A stretch of DNA of 64,000 nucleotides from Roseiterribacter gracilis (GTDB lineage Bacteria > Pseudomonadota > Alphaproteobacteria > BOG-932 > Roseiterribacteraceae). The stretch covers positions 310,001 to 374,000 of the forward strand of contig BOPV01000001.1 of assembly GCA_018332375.1 (NCBI GenBank), read 5' to 3'. The translations under genes and the position numbers were made by a program. The number at the start of each line of letters is the position of its first letter. The first letter of the stretch is position 1. Below the pieces are notes generated by a model. It was not told the origin of the DNA. It saw only the letters and a list, made by a program, of their open reading frames with translations, and did no database searches. Positions 16,843 to 24,763 of the stretch are shown here, piece by piece.

Positions 16843-18176
16843 ACAACACCGTCACCGATTATGCGCTGTTGCCGCTCGAGAAAGTCTCGGTGTGGATGTG
16901 GCTGGCGATCGTGCTGGCGACGGTCATGTTTCTCGCCTTCTGGCGGCGCGACGCGCAGCGCTGGGGCGTGATTTCGTTCAATAGCTGGTTTTTCGGCTAC
17001 GGCTTCTATCTCAAGATCTTCCTGATGTACCCGTTCGCGCTGTCGCTGGAGAATATCCGCGTCGTCGGACGGTCGTTCGAAACCGTGCTCGAAAATCTCG
17101 ACCACGCCTTTGTGATCACCTTGGGCGGCATCGTCTGCATGCTGATCGGCATGGCGTTGTCGCGCCTGTCGCCACGGCCGCATTTGCGGGTTGCAGATCT
17201 GATTTTCGATGCGCTGCGCCGAGGCTGGTTTACGCGCGTCGGCGCGTTCCTGGCAGCGTTGATCGCGATTTCGATGTCGCTGCTGCTGCTGACCTTGGGC
17301 TTTCAGGTTTTTGCCGGACGCACCTTGGTGTTCGAACGACCCGAGCTGCGCCCGATTTTCAATCTTTGGTACGAGGTGGTTCCGTTCTGCGCCATTGTGC
17401 TGATCCTGTGGGGCGTCGCCGCCAAGAAACGCACGACTTTGTGGATCGGCGTTGCGGTGCTGGGGCTGGGTTTTATCGGCGGCACGCGCACCACCGTGAT
17501 CCTGACCGCGGTGACCGCGGGAATCTGCGTTGCGATGGTGCACCGATTGCGCCGCACCTGGTTGTTGATCTTTGGCGCCGTAGCGCTGCTGGGTGTTGCG
17601 GTGTTGATGAAACAGCTGCGCGACGGTGACGTGTCGCAACAGATCAGTTTCGGTCGTCAGCTATCGTCGACCTTCTATAACGGCGACATTTCGGATCTGC
17701 GCGAATTCGCCTGGACCCTGAGCGGCTTTGACGATCAGAGCTTCTATTACGGCCGCACCTATGTTGCAGGCTGGCTGGCCTTCATTCCGTCCTACATTTC
17801 CGATTTCCGCACCACCTACGGCATCGGTCGCGTCACGGCGCGGCTGGCGGGACTCGATCCCGATTTCCATTCCGGTTTGCGCCCGCCAGTGTTCGGCGAG
17901 CCCTATCTGAATTTCGGCTGGGTCGGCGTGATTCTCGGCGGGCTTTGGTACGGCTTCGTCGTTGGACGGTTGATGCGTTGGATCCGCCAGGGCGTCGACC
18001 AGGACGTCGGCGTCGATCGCTATGCGCGCGTCTGGGCCGGGTTTCTGATGTTGCAGATCATCGACGCGGTGATTTTCTCGGGCGCCTTTTTCGCCGTCTA
18101 TATTTTGGCCGCGTTGCTGATGGTCGGTCGCCTGATCGGACGCGGCGAACGACGGCGCGGCCTGCAAGCGACATGA
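16839..18176 (+). CDS. polysaccharide polymerase, Wzy-like membrane protein
   Basis: 445 residues with around ten membrane segments and a periplasmic loop (FDDQSFYYGRTYVAGWLAFIP) of the kind found in O-antigen/EPS polymerases. The ATG overlaps the upstream stop (ATGA). PVFGEPYLNFGWVGVILGG near the C-terminus is a recurrent feature of Wzy-like proteins. It would join lipid-linked repeat units in the periplasm. Wzy proteins diverge greatly, so the call rests on topology, this motif and position. Confidence 0.78.
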   Translation: MNNTVTDYALLPLEKVSVWMWLAIVLATVMFLAFWRRDAQRWGVISFNSWFFGYGFYLKIFLMYPFALSLENIRVVGRSFETVLENLDHAFVITLGGIVCMLIGMALSRLSPRPHLRVADLIFDALRRGWFTRVGAFLAALIAISMSLLLLTLGFQVFAGRTLVFERPELRPIFNLWYEVVPFCAIVLILWGVAAKKRTTLWIGVAVLGLGFIGGTRTTVILTAVTAGICVAMVHRLRRTWLLIFGAVALLGVAVLMKQLRDGDVSQQISFGRQLSSTFYNGDISDLREFAWTLSGFDDQSFYYGRTYVAGWLAFIPSYISDFRTTYGIGRVTARLAGLDPDFHSGLRPPVFGEPYLNFGWVGVILGGLWYGFVVGRLMRWIRQGVDQDVGVDRYARVWAGFLMLQIIDAVIFSGAFFAVYILAALLMVGRLIGRGERRRGLQAT

Positions 18177-19273
18177 GTGCGGCCATCCGCGTCATCCAGA
18201 TCGTCGGCAGCCAGGTCGGTGGCGTGCGGCTGCACGTGCATGATTTGCTGCTGGGGCTCGATCCGGCGCGTGTTGCGCAAGCCTATGTCTATTCGACGCG
18301 CCTGTTCGATGCGCGATTCACGGATGAGGTGCCGCGCATCGAAGCGCGCTGCAGCGAGATGCTGGCGCTCGACATTCGCCGGCCACCGGCCTTCGGCGAC
18401 GTACGCAACATTCTGCGCGTGATTGCGTTGGCGCGGCGTTGCCGGGCGCAAATTCTGCACGGGCACGGTGCCAAAGGCGGGCTCTATGCGCGGCTGGCCG
18501 CGCATGTGGTCGGTGCGCGTGCCGTCTACACGCCGCATGGCGGCAGCGCGCATGACGCGTTCGGACCGGTGCAGGATTTTGTCTATCGCAAGACCGAACG
18601 CGCGCTGATCCCGTTCACCCATCTGTTCCTGTTCGAGTCCATGTACTCGGCCGACGCCTTCGCACGCCGCACCGGCGTCGCGCGCCTGCCGATGCTGATC
18701 AATCCGAACGGACACGCGCTGGCCGACGAAGCACCGGTCCGCTTGCCAAAGCACGTTCGTGCACGGCCGGTGGTGGGGTTCTTCGGCATGTTGCGCGACG
18801 AGAAGGGGCCCGATCTTGCGATCGAGGTCGCTGCGCGCGTGCCCGAGATCGAGCTCCATATCTACGGCGACGGACAGGCACGCGCAGCGTTGGAAGCGCA
18901 GGCCGCGCCGCTTGGTAATCGTGTCGTGTTTCATGGCGACGTGCGCGATGCGACCGACCGCATGCGGACTTGCGACGTAATTCTGATCCCGTCGCGATTT
19001 GAATCGTTCGGCTATGTCGCGTTGGAAGCAGCGCTGCTGGGTTTGCCTGTCGCTGCGTTTTCGACCGGCGGTTTGCCCGAAATTCTGCACGATCATCCGG
19101 CTGCATGCATGGCGCCGACGGGCGATGTCGCAGCGCTCGCCGCATGCCTGCGGGCAGTTTTGCAGAGAAGCCCCGTGGAATCCTCACCCGTATTACGGGC
19201 GAAATTCGCCCGTGGTCGTATGCTCGCGACGGTTTCTAGCGCCTATAGCGAATTGCTCACGACTGCACTGTGA
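18173..19273 (+). CDS. glycosyltransferase family 4 protein
   Basis: 366 residues. The start ATG overlaps the preceding stop. The acceptor half contains IVGSQVGGVRLHVHDLL and HGHGAKGGLYARLAA, the donor half has VVGFFGMLRDEKGPDLAIEVA and PSRFESFGYVALEAALLG. It is a cytoplasmic GT4 enzyme adding a sugar during repeat-unit assembly. It closes the overlapped set; the chain-length/export gene follows after 63 bp. Confidence 0.9.
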   Translation: MSAAIRVIQIVGSQVGGVRLHVHDLLLGLDPARVAQAYVYSTRLFDARFTDEVPRIEARCSEMLALDIRRPPAFGDVRNILRVIALARRCRAQILHGHGAKGGLYARLAAHVVGARAVYTPHGGSAHDAFGPVQDFVYRKTERALIPFTHLFLFESMYSADAFARRTGVARLPMLINPNGHALADEAPVRLPKHVRARPVVGFFGMLRDEKGPDLAIEVAARVPEIELHIYGDGQARAALEAQAAPLGNRVVFHGDVRDATDRMRTCDVILIPSRFESFGYVALEAALLGLPVAAFSTGGLPEILHDHPAACMAPTGDVAALAACLRAVLQRSPVESSPVLRAKFARGRMLATVSSAYSELLTTAL

Positions 19274-19336
19274 CGGCCGTGTGAATTCTACGGTTTAGCC
19301 ACTGTATGCATAGCGCAGCGCTCGCATGTTCCGCGC

Positions 19337-21562
19337 ATGACGTTGCGCGACCTTTTGCAAATTGCCTTTCGCTTCCGCTGGCACGCCACCATCGTGCTCG
19401 CGGCTGCGTTGCTGGGCGGGCTGTCGTTGAGCCTCTTCATGACGCCGATCTACCAATCGAGCTCGGTCGTGCTGGTGAAGTTTGGTCGCGAGTTCGTCTA
19501 CCGCCCCGAAGTCGGTGCAGCGGGCGGCGCCAGCCAAATGGTGGCGCCGATCATCGATCGCGACGAAGTGCTCAACGAGCAGGTGCAGATCCTCAAGAGT
19601 CGCGACGTGGTGCAGGGCGCCGTGCGCGCGGTTGGCGCCGAACGTCTGTACCGGTCGTTGCCGCGCGATCCGGTCGAACGCGAAGACGAGGCCATCCGCC
19701 GCTTCGAACGCGCGTTGACCATCGTGCCGGTGCGCAACTCCTCGACCATCCGCATCTCGTTCGAGCATGCCGATTCCGACATTGCGCGCGATGCGCTGGA
19801 CCATTTCGTCGATCTGTTCCGGCAAAACTCGATCCGCGCCTACGCACAACTGCAGACCAGCTTCTTTGAAGACCAGGAACGGTCGGCGCGTGCGCGCTTG
19901 CAGGCGGCCGAACAGCGTCTCGCCACATTCCGGCGCGGCCATGTCGATGGCGGCTATGACGAACAGATCCCGCTGCGCGTGCGCCAGAGTGTCGATCTCG
20001 ACAATGCGCAGAAGACCGTCGAAGCAGCCATCGCCGAAGCGCGCCAGCGGACCGACGTGCTGAAGCGCCAGATGGAGGCGACGCCGCGCATCATCGAATC
20101 CTATCGCGAAGCCGAAACTGCCCACATCGTCGAAGAAGCGCGCAGCAAGCTTCTGTCGCTGCGCCTGCGCGAACAGGAATTGCTGGCCCAGTTCACCGAC
20201 GACAGTCCGCGCGTGGCCCAGGTTCGCCGCGAAATCGGCATCGCCCAGCGCGAGCTGACCACACGCGAAAAAGAATTTGCCGGGCGCGTGCGTACCGGCC
20301 TCAACGACACGTTCGTCGCACTGGAGCGCGACTTGTTGCGCGCCCAAGCCGACGTCGATGCGTTGGGCGAGCGGCGCGACGCGTTGGCGGCGCAGCGCCA
20401 AACCGTGTTGACCTTGATCGACGACATGTCGGCCAACCAGTCGGACCTGCGCACGATCGAACGCGACGTGGTTGCAGGCGATCTGACCTTGCGATCGATC
20501 CTGACCAAGCTGGAAGAGGCGCGGGTCTATGACGCGCTGAACCGCGAAAAGATCGGCAGCTTGCAAGTGGTGCAGCAAGCGACGCGCCCCGATCCGCGCA
20601 AACCGATCCGTCCCGAACCGCTGCTCTATCTGATGGCCGGCCTGTTCGGCGGTTTGATCGGCGCCGTCGTGCTGGTCGGTGCAGCCGAATTGCTGTCCGA
20701 CACGATCAGCGTTCCCGACCGCGCTGCTGCTGCGTTTGGTTTGCCGGTGTTGGCGGCGCTGCCCTACATCCCGGGTGACGTCGAGCAGCGCGACACGCCG
20801 ACGCGCGCATTGCTGCGCCGGATCGTGCAACAAGCACGACGCCGCTTGCCCGGCCTGATGTTGCTGGGTCTGTTGACTGCGCTGGCCGGCTGTTCGTCGG
20901 TCAAGCAGGCGCCGATCGGTCCGACCGGCTTTGCGCCGTGGACCTCGGTCGCGTCGTCGTACCAGCTTGGGCCGGGCGACGAGTTCGAAGTGAAGTTCCC
21001 GTTCAATCCCGAATTCAACGAACGCGTCGCGGTCGCGCCCGACGGTGCGGTCAGCCTGCCGTTGGTCGGCATCGTGAAAGCGGGCGGACGCACCGTGCCG
21101 AGCCTGACCGAAGAGTTGGAAACGCGCTTTGCGCGCGATCTGCGCCAGCCGCGCGTGCAGGTGCTGCTGCGCAATCTCGCTTCGCAGCGCGTGTTCGTTG
21201 GCGGTGAAGTCAACGCGGCCGGCCTGTATCCAATGCCGGGTCCGATCGGCGTCGCCGAAGCGTTGTCGCTTGCGACCGGCGCAAAAGATACGGCCAAGCT
21301 GAGCGAAGTCGTGCTGGTCCGGCGCAATGCCGAAGGCCGTCCGATGCTGCGCACTGTCGACGTGGAAGCGTTCCTGAGCGGCAAGGGCGAAGACGTGCCG
21401 CTGCAAGGCTTCGACATCATCTACGTGCCGCGTTCGACCATCGCGGAGATCGATCTGTTCGTTGACCAGTACCTGAACAAGGCGATCCCGTTCAGCAAGA
21501 ACTTCAGCTACGCGGTCAATCGCAATCCCGGCAGCGCGCTGAACACGACGGTGAATCCGTGA
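19337..21562 (+). CDS. chain-length (PCP) and outer-membrane export (OPX) proteins in one ORF
   Basis: 741 residues that join two proteins normally made from separate genes. Residues 1-455 are a Wzz/PCP protein: membrane segment at 15-36, the FGREFVYRPEVG strand, long coiled coils, and a second membrane segment at about 429-452. A short cytoplasmic linker leads to a lipoprotein signal: three arginines, a hydrophobic stretch and LTALAGCSS with Cys519. Residues 530-700 are a Wza-type polysaccharide export domain (YQLGPGDEFEVKFPF, RQPRVQVLLRN, VFVGGEVNAAGLYPMPG). The frame is open throughout with no stop between the parts. An internal GTG at 20825 would start the second part with an ideal signal peptide, so separate translation is possible; signal peptidase II cleavage of a polyprotein is the alternative. 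Confidence 0.85.
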   Translation: MTLRDLLQIAFRFRWHATIVLAAALLGGLSLSLFMTPIYQSSSVVLVKFGREFVYRPEVGAAGGASQMVAPIIDRDEVLNEQVQILKSRDVVQGAVRAVGAERLYRSLPRDPVEREDEAIRRFERALTIVPVRNSSTIRISFEHADSDIARDALDHFVDLFRQNSIRAYAQLQTSFFEDQERSARARLQAAEQRLATFRRGHVDGGYDEQIPLRVRQSVDLDNAQKTVEAAIAEARQRTDVLKRQMEATPRIIESYREAETAHIVEEARSKLLSLRLREQELLAQFTDDSPRVAQVRREIGIAQRELTTREKEFAGRVRTGLNDTFVALERDLLRAQADVDALGERRDALAAQRQTVLTLIDDMSANQSDLRTIERDVVAGDLTLRSILTKLEEARVYDALNREKIGSLQVVQQATRPDPRKPIRPEPLLYLMAGLFGGLIGAVVLVGAAELLSDTISVPDRAAAAFGLPVLAALPYIPGDVEQRDTPTRALLRRIVQQARRRLPGLMLLGLLTALAGCSSVKQAPIGPTGFAPWTSVASSYQLGPGDEFEVKFPFNPEFNERVAVAPDGAVSLPLVGIVKAGGRTVPSLTEELETRFARDLRQPRVQVLLRNLASQRVFVGGEVNAAGLYPMPGPIGVAEALSLATGAKDTAKLSEVVLVRRNAEGRPMLRTVDVEAFLSGKGEDVPLQGFDIIYVPRSTIAEIDLFVDQYLNKAIPFSKNFSYAVNRNPGSALNTTVNP

Positions 21563-22018
21563 TCAACAGTCACCGGGAAGCGGCGTCCATGCAGCCGGGC
21601 CAGGCGGTTGATACCGTTCGGCTGGCTCGTACGCCGAACCGGACTGGCGCGGGCAATCGCGCGCATAGCCGCCAGCAACGAGCTGGCGCGACACGTCGCC
21701 CTGACCGACGAAACAGCGCGCGACCGGCAGACCTTCCCAGCTTCGCGCCATCGGCACGCAGCGTGTGTCGCGCGACGCCAGCACGCGCACCAGCGCCTGG
21801 TACGAATCCTGCGCGCCGAAATCGCTGGCGCGCGGCGCGACGATTCCAAACAAGCGAAACACCTGGCCGCCGACTTTCAGCTTGGTCGCGTCAATTGCGG
21901 TGGCGCGTCCCGTGACTTCGCCCAATTCCGCCGGCATGGCCGGGCTGCCGCCCGAGATTATGGCCGCTGCCACCAATAGCGGCAGCAGCGGACGCGTCTT
22001 CCGCCATTCGATCCGCAC
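21563..22018 (-). CDS. secreted SNase-fold protein, probably non-catalytic
   Basis: About 151 residues from a GTG at 22018; longer in-frame starts exist. A signal peptide (KTRPLLPLLVAAAIISGG to PAMPA) is followed by a staphylococcal nuclease fold: VTGRATAIDATKLKVGG, FRLFGIVAP, VARCFVGQGDVSRQLVAGGYA. The Arg before the LFG strand is kept, but the Glu of the usual DAPE motif is Arg and the Arg of YGR reads EGL, so nuclease activity is doubtful. The stop codon abuts the stop of the convergent export gene with no gap. Four bases separate its start from a possible start of the priming transferase. Its place inside an EPS operon, on the other strand, is odd. Confidence 0.72.
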   Translation of the reverse strand: MRIEWRKTRPLLPLLVAAAIISGGSPAMPAELGEVTGRATAIDATKLKVGGQVFRLFGIVAPRASDFGAQDSYQALVRVLASRDTRCVPMARSWEGLPVARCFVGQGDVSRQLVAGGYARDCPRQSGSAYEPAERYQPPGPAAWTPLPGDC

Positions 22019-22022
22019 GCCG

Positions 22023-23438
22023 TTGCCCAGTGCCAACAGCGATCGTGGTGTAGCGCGCGCCTGGCGTTTCGCGACGTTCGTGGGCGTGATGGACATCTTG
22101 TTCTGCACGATCGTGTGGTTCGGTGTCGGCATCGTCACCGAGATCGCGCCGTTCGACAATGAGATGCTGAATGGCGGCCTCGTCGTGGCGCTGTATGTCT
22201 CGATGGCGTTTCTGCGCGGCGTCTACGATCCGCGCAAACATGGCAGCGTCGAAGGAACCTATATCGACGCACTGCGTGTCTGGTGCGTGGCGGTGCTGGT
22301 CTTCGCCTTCGGCAGCCTGATGACGCACGGCTTCTTCGTCGACCGGCCGGCGCGCATCGCGCTGCTGATCGGGGTCGGCGGCCTAATGCTGGTCGGATGG
22401 CGCCTGGTGCAGGTGCGGCTCTATCCCAATTTCGCGCTCTATCACACGCCGCGCCGTCGGGTGCTGGTGATCGGGGCGGATTCCGACGCCGAACGTATTC
22501 TCGACCTGCACGAGTCACGCGGCGATGACCGGTCGCTGCTGGTCGGCTATTGCGACGACCGCGAGTTCGGCAGCATCGAACATCCGCGTCTGCTCTATCT
22601 CGGCCCGGTCGCGCGCGTGCCGATCCTGATCGAGAATCTCGAAATCGACGACGTGCTGGTCGCATTCCCCTGGGCTGCGGCCGAGCGGATTGCGACCACG
22701 GTCGACACGCTGCGCTTTCTGCCAGTGCGCGTGTTGCTGTCGCCGGAAAAGATCCTGCGCGCGATTCCGCCGACCGGCTTCGTCAAAAGCTTCGGCTTCG
22801 ACGTGCCAATGTTGCAGCGTCCGCCGATCGCGCCGCGCTGGTGGCTGGTGAAAGGCGCGATCGACCGGGTTGGGTCGGCGCTGCTGCTGGCGTTGTTGAG
22901 CCCGCTCTTTTTGTTGATCGCGCTGGCGATCAAGCTCGACAGCCGCGGGCCGGTGTTCTTTCGCCAGGACCGGCTGGGGCTGAACGAACATCCGTTCCGC
23001 ATCTGGAAGTTCCGCACCTTGCGCCACGAAACCGCCGACGCGACGGTCGAGCGTCAGGTCCAGCGCGGCGACGATCGCGTTACGGCCGTCGGCGCGGTGT
23101 TGCGCAAATTCAGCCTCGACGAGCTGCCCCAGCTGATCAACGTGCTGACTGGCGAGATGTCGTTGATCGGACCGCGGCCGCATGCGCCGGGTACGAAAGT
23201 CGACGGCATCGTGTTCAGCCACGCGATCCGCGATTACGGCATCCGCTACCGCGTCAAGCCGGGCATGACCGGTTGGGCGCAGATCAACGGTTGGCGCGGC
23301 GACACGGCGACGATGGACAAGCTGCGCAACCGCATCGAATACGATCACTATTACATCGCCAACTGGTCGCTCGCCCTGGATCTGCTGATCCTGCTGCGCA
23401 CGCCGGGCGCGATTGCATCGGCAAAGAACAGCGTATGA
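22023..23438 (+). CDS. polyprenyl-phosphate hexose-1-phosphate transferase (WbaP/PssY type)
   Basis: 471 residues from a TTG at 22023, or 449 from the ATG at 22089. I prefer the former because ARAWR before the first membrane segment gives a positive inside end. Four N-terminal membrane segments and a nucleotide-binding-like central domain (RRRVLVIGADSDAERILDL) precede the catalytic domain. That domain has a membrane anchor, KLDSRGPVFFRQDR, the IWKFRT motif, FSLDELPQLINVLTGEMSLIGPRP and KPGMTGWAQING. It starts repeat-unit synthesis by moving a sugar phosphate onto undecaprenyl phosphate. No promoter space lies between it and the divergent SNase-like gene. Confidence 0.88.
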   Translation: MPSANSDRGVARAWRFATFVGVMDILFCTIVWFGVGIVTEIAPFDNEMLNGGLVVALYVSMAFLRGVYDPRKHGSVEGTYIDALRVWCVAVLVFAFGSLMTHGFFVDRPARIALLIGVGGLMLVGWRLVQVRLYPNFALYHTPRRRVLVIGADSDAERILDLHESRGDDRSLLVGYCDDREFGSIEHPRLLYLGPVARVPILIENLEIDDVLVAFPWAAAERIATTVDTLRFLPVRVLLSPEKILRAIPPTGFVKSFGFDVPMLQRPPIAPRWWLVKGAIDRVGSALLLALLSPLFLLIALAIKLDSRGPVFFRQDRLGLNEHPFRIWKFRTLRHETADATVERQVQRGDDRVTAVGAVLRKFSLDELPQLINVLTGEMSLIGPRPHAPGTKVDGIVFSHAIRDYGIRYRVKPGMTGWAQINGWRGDTATMDKLRNRIEYDHYYIANWSLALDLLILLRTPGAIASAKNSV

Positions 23439-24130
23439 GCAGCATCGCCCCCACAAACATAACGACCGCCGGCGAGACCACCAGCGACGAGAATCTCGAC
23501 GCAGCCCAGCACGACGAGTTGCTGCGGTTGTTCAATCGCGTCGATGCGCTGCTCGATACCAATCCCGGCCGCACCGTTCTGTTGGTCGGCCCGTCGGCCG
23601 GCGTCGGTGCATCCAGCGTCGCGCGCGGTCTGGCTGCGATTGCGGCCGAACGACAGGGCAGCAAAGTTCTGTTCCTCGACGCTGACACGACCAAGGACCG
23701 CAATCAGGACGACCCGCGCGCCCGCGGTCTGATCGGTTGCCTCGAGCGCGGCGATGATCCGTTGCGCGCGATCGTGCCCGCGACTGAGTCGTCGCACGGC
23801 CGTGCCTATGATTTTGCGCGGCTGATCGACGTGGCGCTGCCGCGCGGCCATGCCTTGCCGCCTGGGCTGATCGAACGCGCGCTGCAGGCGTTGCGGAACG
23901 AATATCGCTGGGTGGTGATCGACGCGGCGCCGCTGCAGGCGGCGGCCGAGACGATGCCGATCGCGCGCCTGGCCGATGCGGTCGCGATCGTGGTCGAGGC
24001 CGAGACGACTCGCATTCCGGTGACGCAGCGGTTACTTCAAGAGCTCAAGCTCGGCGGAGCCAATCCGATCGGGATCGTCCTCAACAAGCGGCGCTTCTAC
24101 ATCCCGTCATGGATCTACCGACGCTTGTAA
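23435..24130 (+). CDS. CpsD-like P-loop protein lacking the Walker A lysine
   Basis: 231 residues; ATG overlaps the previous stop. It has the BY-kinase fold: Walker A region LLVGPSAGVGASSVARGLA, Walker A' KVLFLDADTT and Walker B RWVVIDAAP. The lysine that should follow the last Gly of the P-loop is Ala (GVGASS; DNA reads GGT GCA TCC), so ATP hydrolysis is unlikely. There is no tyrosine cluster at the tail, only FYIPSWIYRRL. It may act as a structural or regulatory partner of the chain-length protein. The second EPS locus in the window has a normal kinase of the same family. Confidence 0.78.
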   Translation: MSSIAPTNITTAGETTSDENLDAAQHDELLRLFNRVDALLDTNPGRTVLLVGPSAGVGASSVARGLAAIAAERQGSKVLFLDADTTKDRNQDDPRARGLIGCLERGDDPLRAIVPATESSHGRAYDFARLIDVALPRGHALPPGLIERALQALRNEYRWVVIDAAPLQAAAETMPIARLADAVAIVVEAETTRIPVTQRLLQELKLGGANPIGIVLNKRRFYIPSWIYRRL

Positions 24131-24666
24131 GTTTGATCGCACTGCCCGGCGCCGTCGGTTACGTCCTCGTTTTCATCGCAGCCTGTCTGGTCCCACTGGC
24201 CGTCTATGCCGACGGGCGGCGCCATGCGCTGCGCTGGCTGATCGCGCTGACGGCCGTCTCGATCATCCAGATCAGCCTGCGCATCGCGCTCAATGAAGAT
24301 CCGTATCTCAATTCCTTTCCCAGCGGCCATGTCGTTCTGGCGACGGTCGGCGCGGGCGGGTTTCTGGCATTGCTGGGATGGCAGACGAAACCGCAACGGC
24401 TGCTGGCGTTTCTGGGGACGGTGGCGATTGCGCTGCTGGTCGGCCTGTCGCGCGTCACCAACACGCCGCATCGCTGGATCGATGTGTTCGGTGGTTTGGT
24501 TCTGACGTTGGGTTGTCTGGCGCTGACCGGTTTTTTCTGGATCCAGGCGGGGCCTGAATCGCTGCTGCGCCGGCAGTTGCGCCGCGCGGCACTGGCGGGC
24601 GTCGTTCTAGCCGCGGCCATCGGACCGTTCCTTGATCCGGTAATCCGCGCACATTCGCCGTATTAG
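24109..24666 (+). CDS. PAP2-family membrane phosphatase
   Basis: 185 residues, overlapping the previous gene by 22 bp in another frame. Five or six membrane segments carry the family motifs: PSGHV (about residue 71) and SRVTNTPHRWIDVFGG (about residue 110) with the catalytic His and Asp. The usual first motif KxxxxxxRP is not obvious. In this setting it probably recycles undecaprenyl pyrophosphate or dephosphorylates another lipid phosphate in the periplasm. It is the last gene of the first EPS locus. Confidence 0.82.
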   Translation: MDLPTLVSLIALPGAVGYVLVFIAACLVPLAVYADGRRHALRWLIALTAVSIIQISLRIALNEDPYLNSFPSGHVVLATVGAGGFLALLGWQTKPQRLLAFLGTVAIALLVGLSRVTNTPHRWIDVFGGLVLTLGCLALTGFFWIQAGPESLLRRQLRRAALAGVVLAAAIGPFLDPVIRAHSPY

Positions 24667-24742
24667 GGCGCGCGAAAACGCCACCCGCCGATTTTTTGTT
24701 CCGCAGATTTTTTCTTCCACCGTGGCGCGGTTTTTTCGCGCC
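24667..24742 (+). terminator. long imperfect inverted repeat ending the EPS operon
   Basis: GGCGCGCGAAAACGCCAC at 24667-24684 pairs imperfectly with 24722-24742 (GTGGCG then TTTTTTCGCGCC). Two further T-runs (ATTTTTTG, ATTTTTTC) lie between. It begins directly after the PAP2 stop, fitting transcription termination, and it covers the alternative GTG start of the following kinase. Confidence 0.45.
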
Positions 24743-24763
24743 TGGCGTTACTCTGCGCGACCC

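Noticed and set aside
19295-21406. 703-codon open frame on the minus strand
   Set aside because: It mirrors the PCP-OPX gene; its His/Arg/Gln-rich translation is an artefact of the opposite strand.
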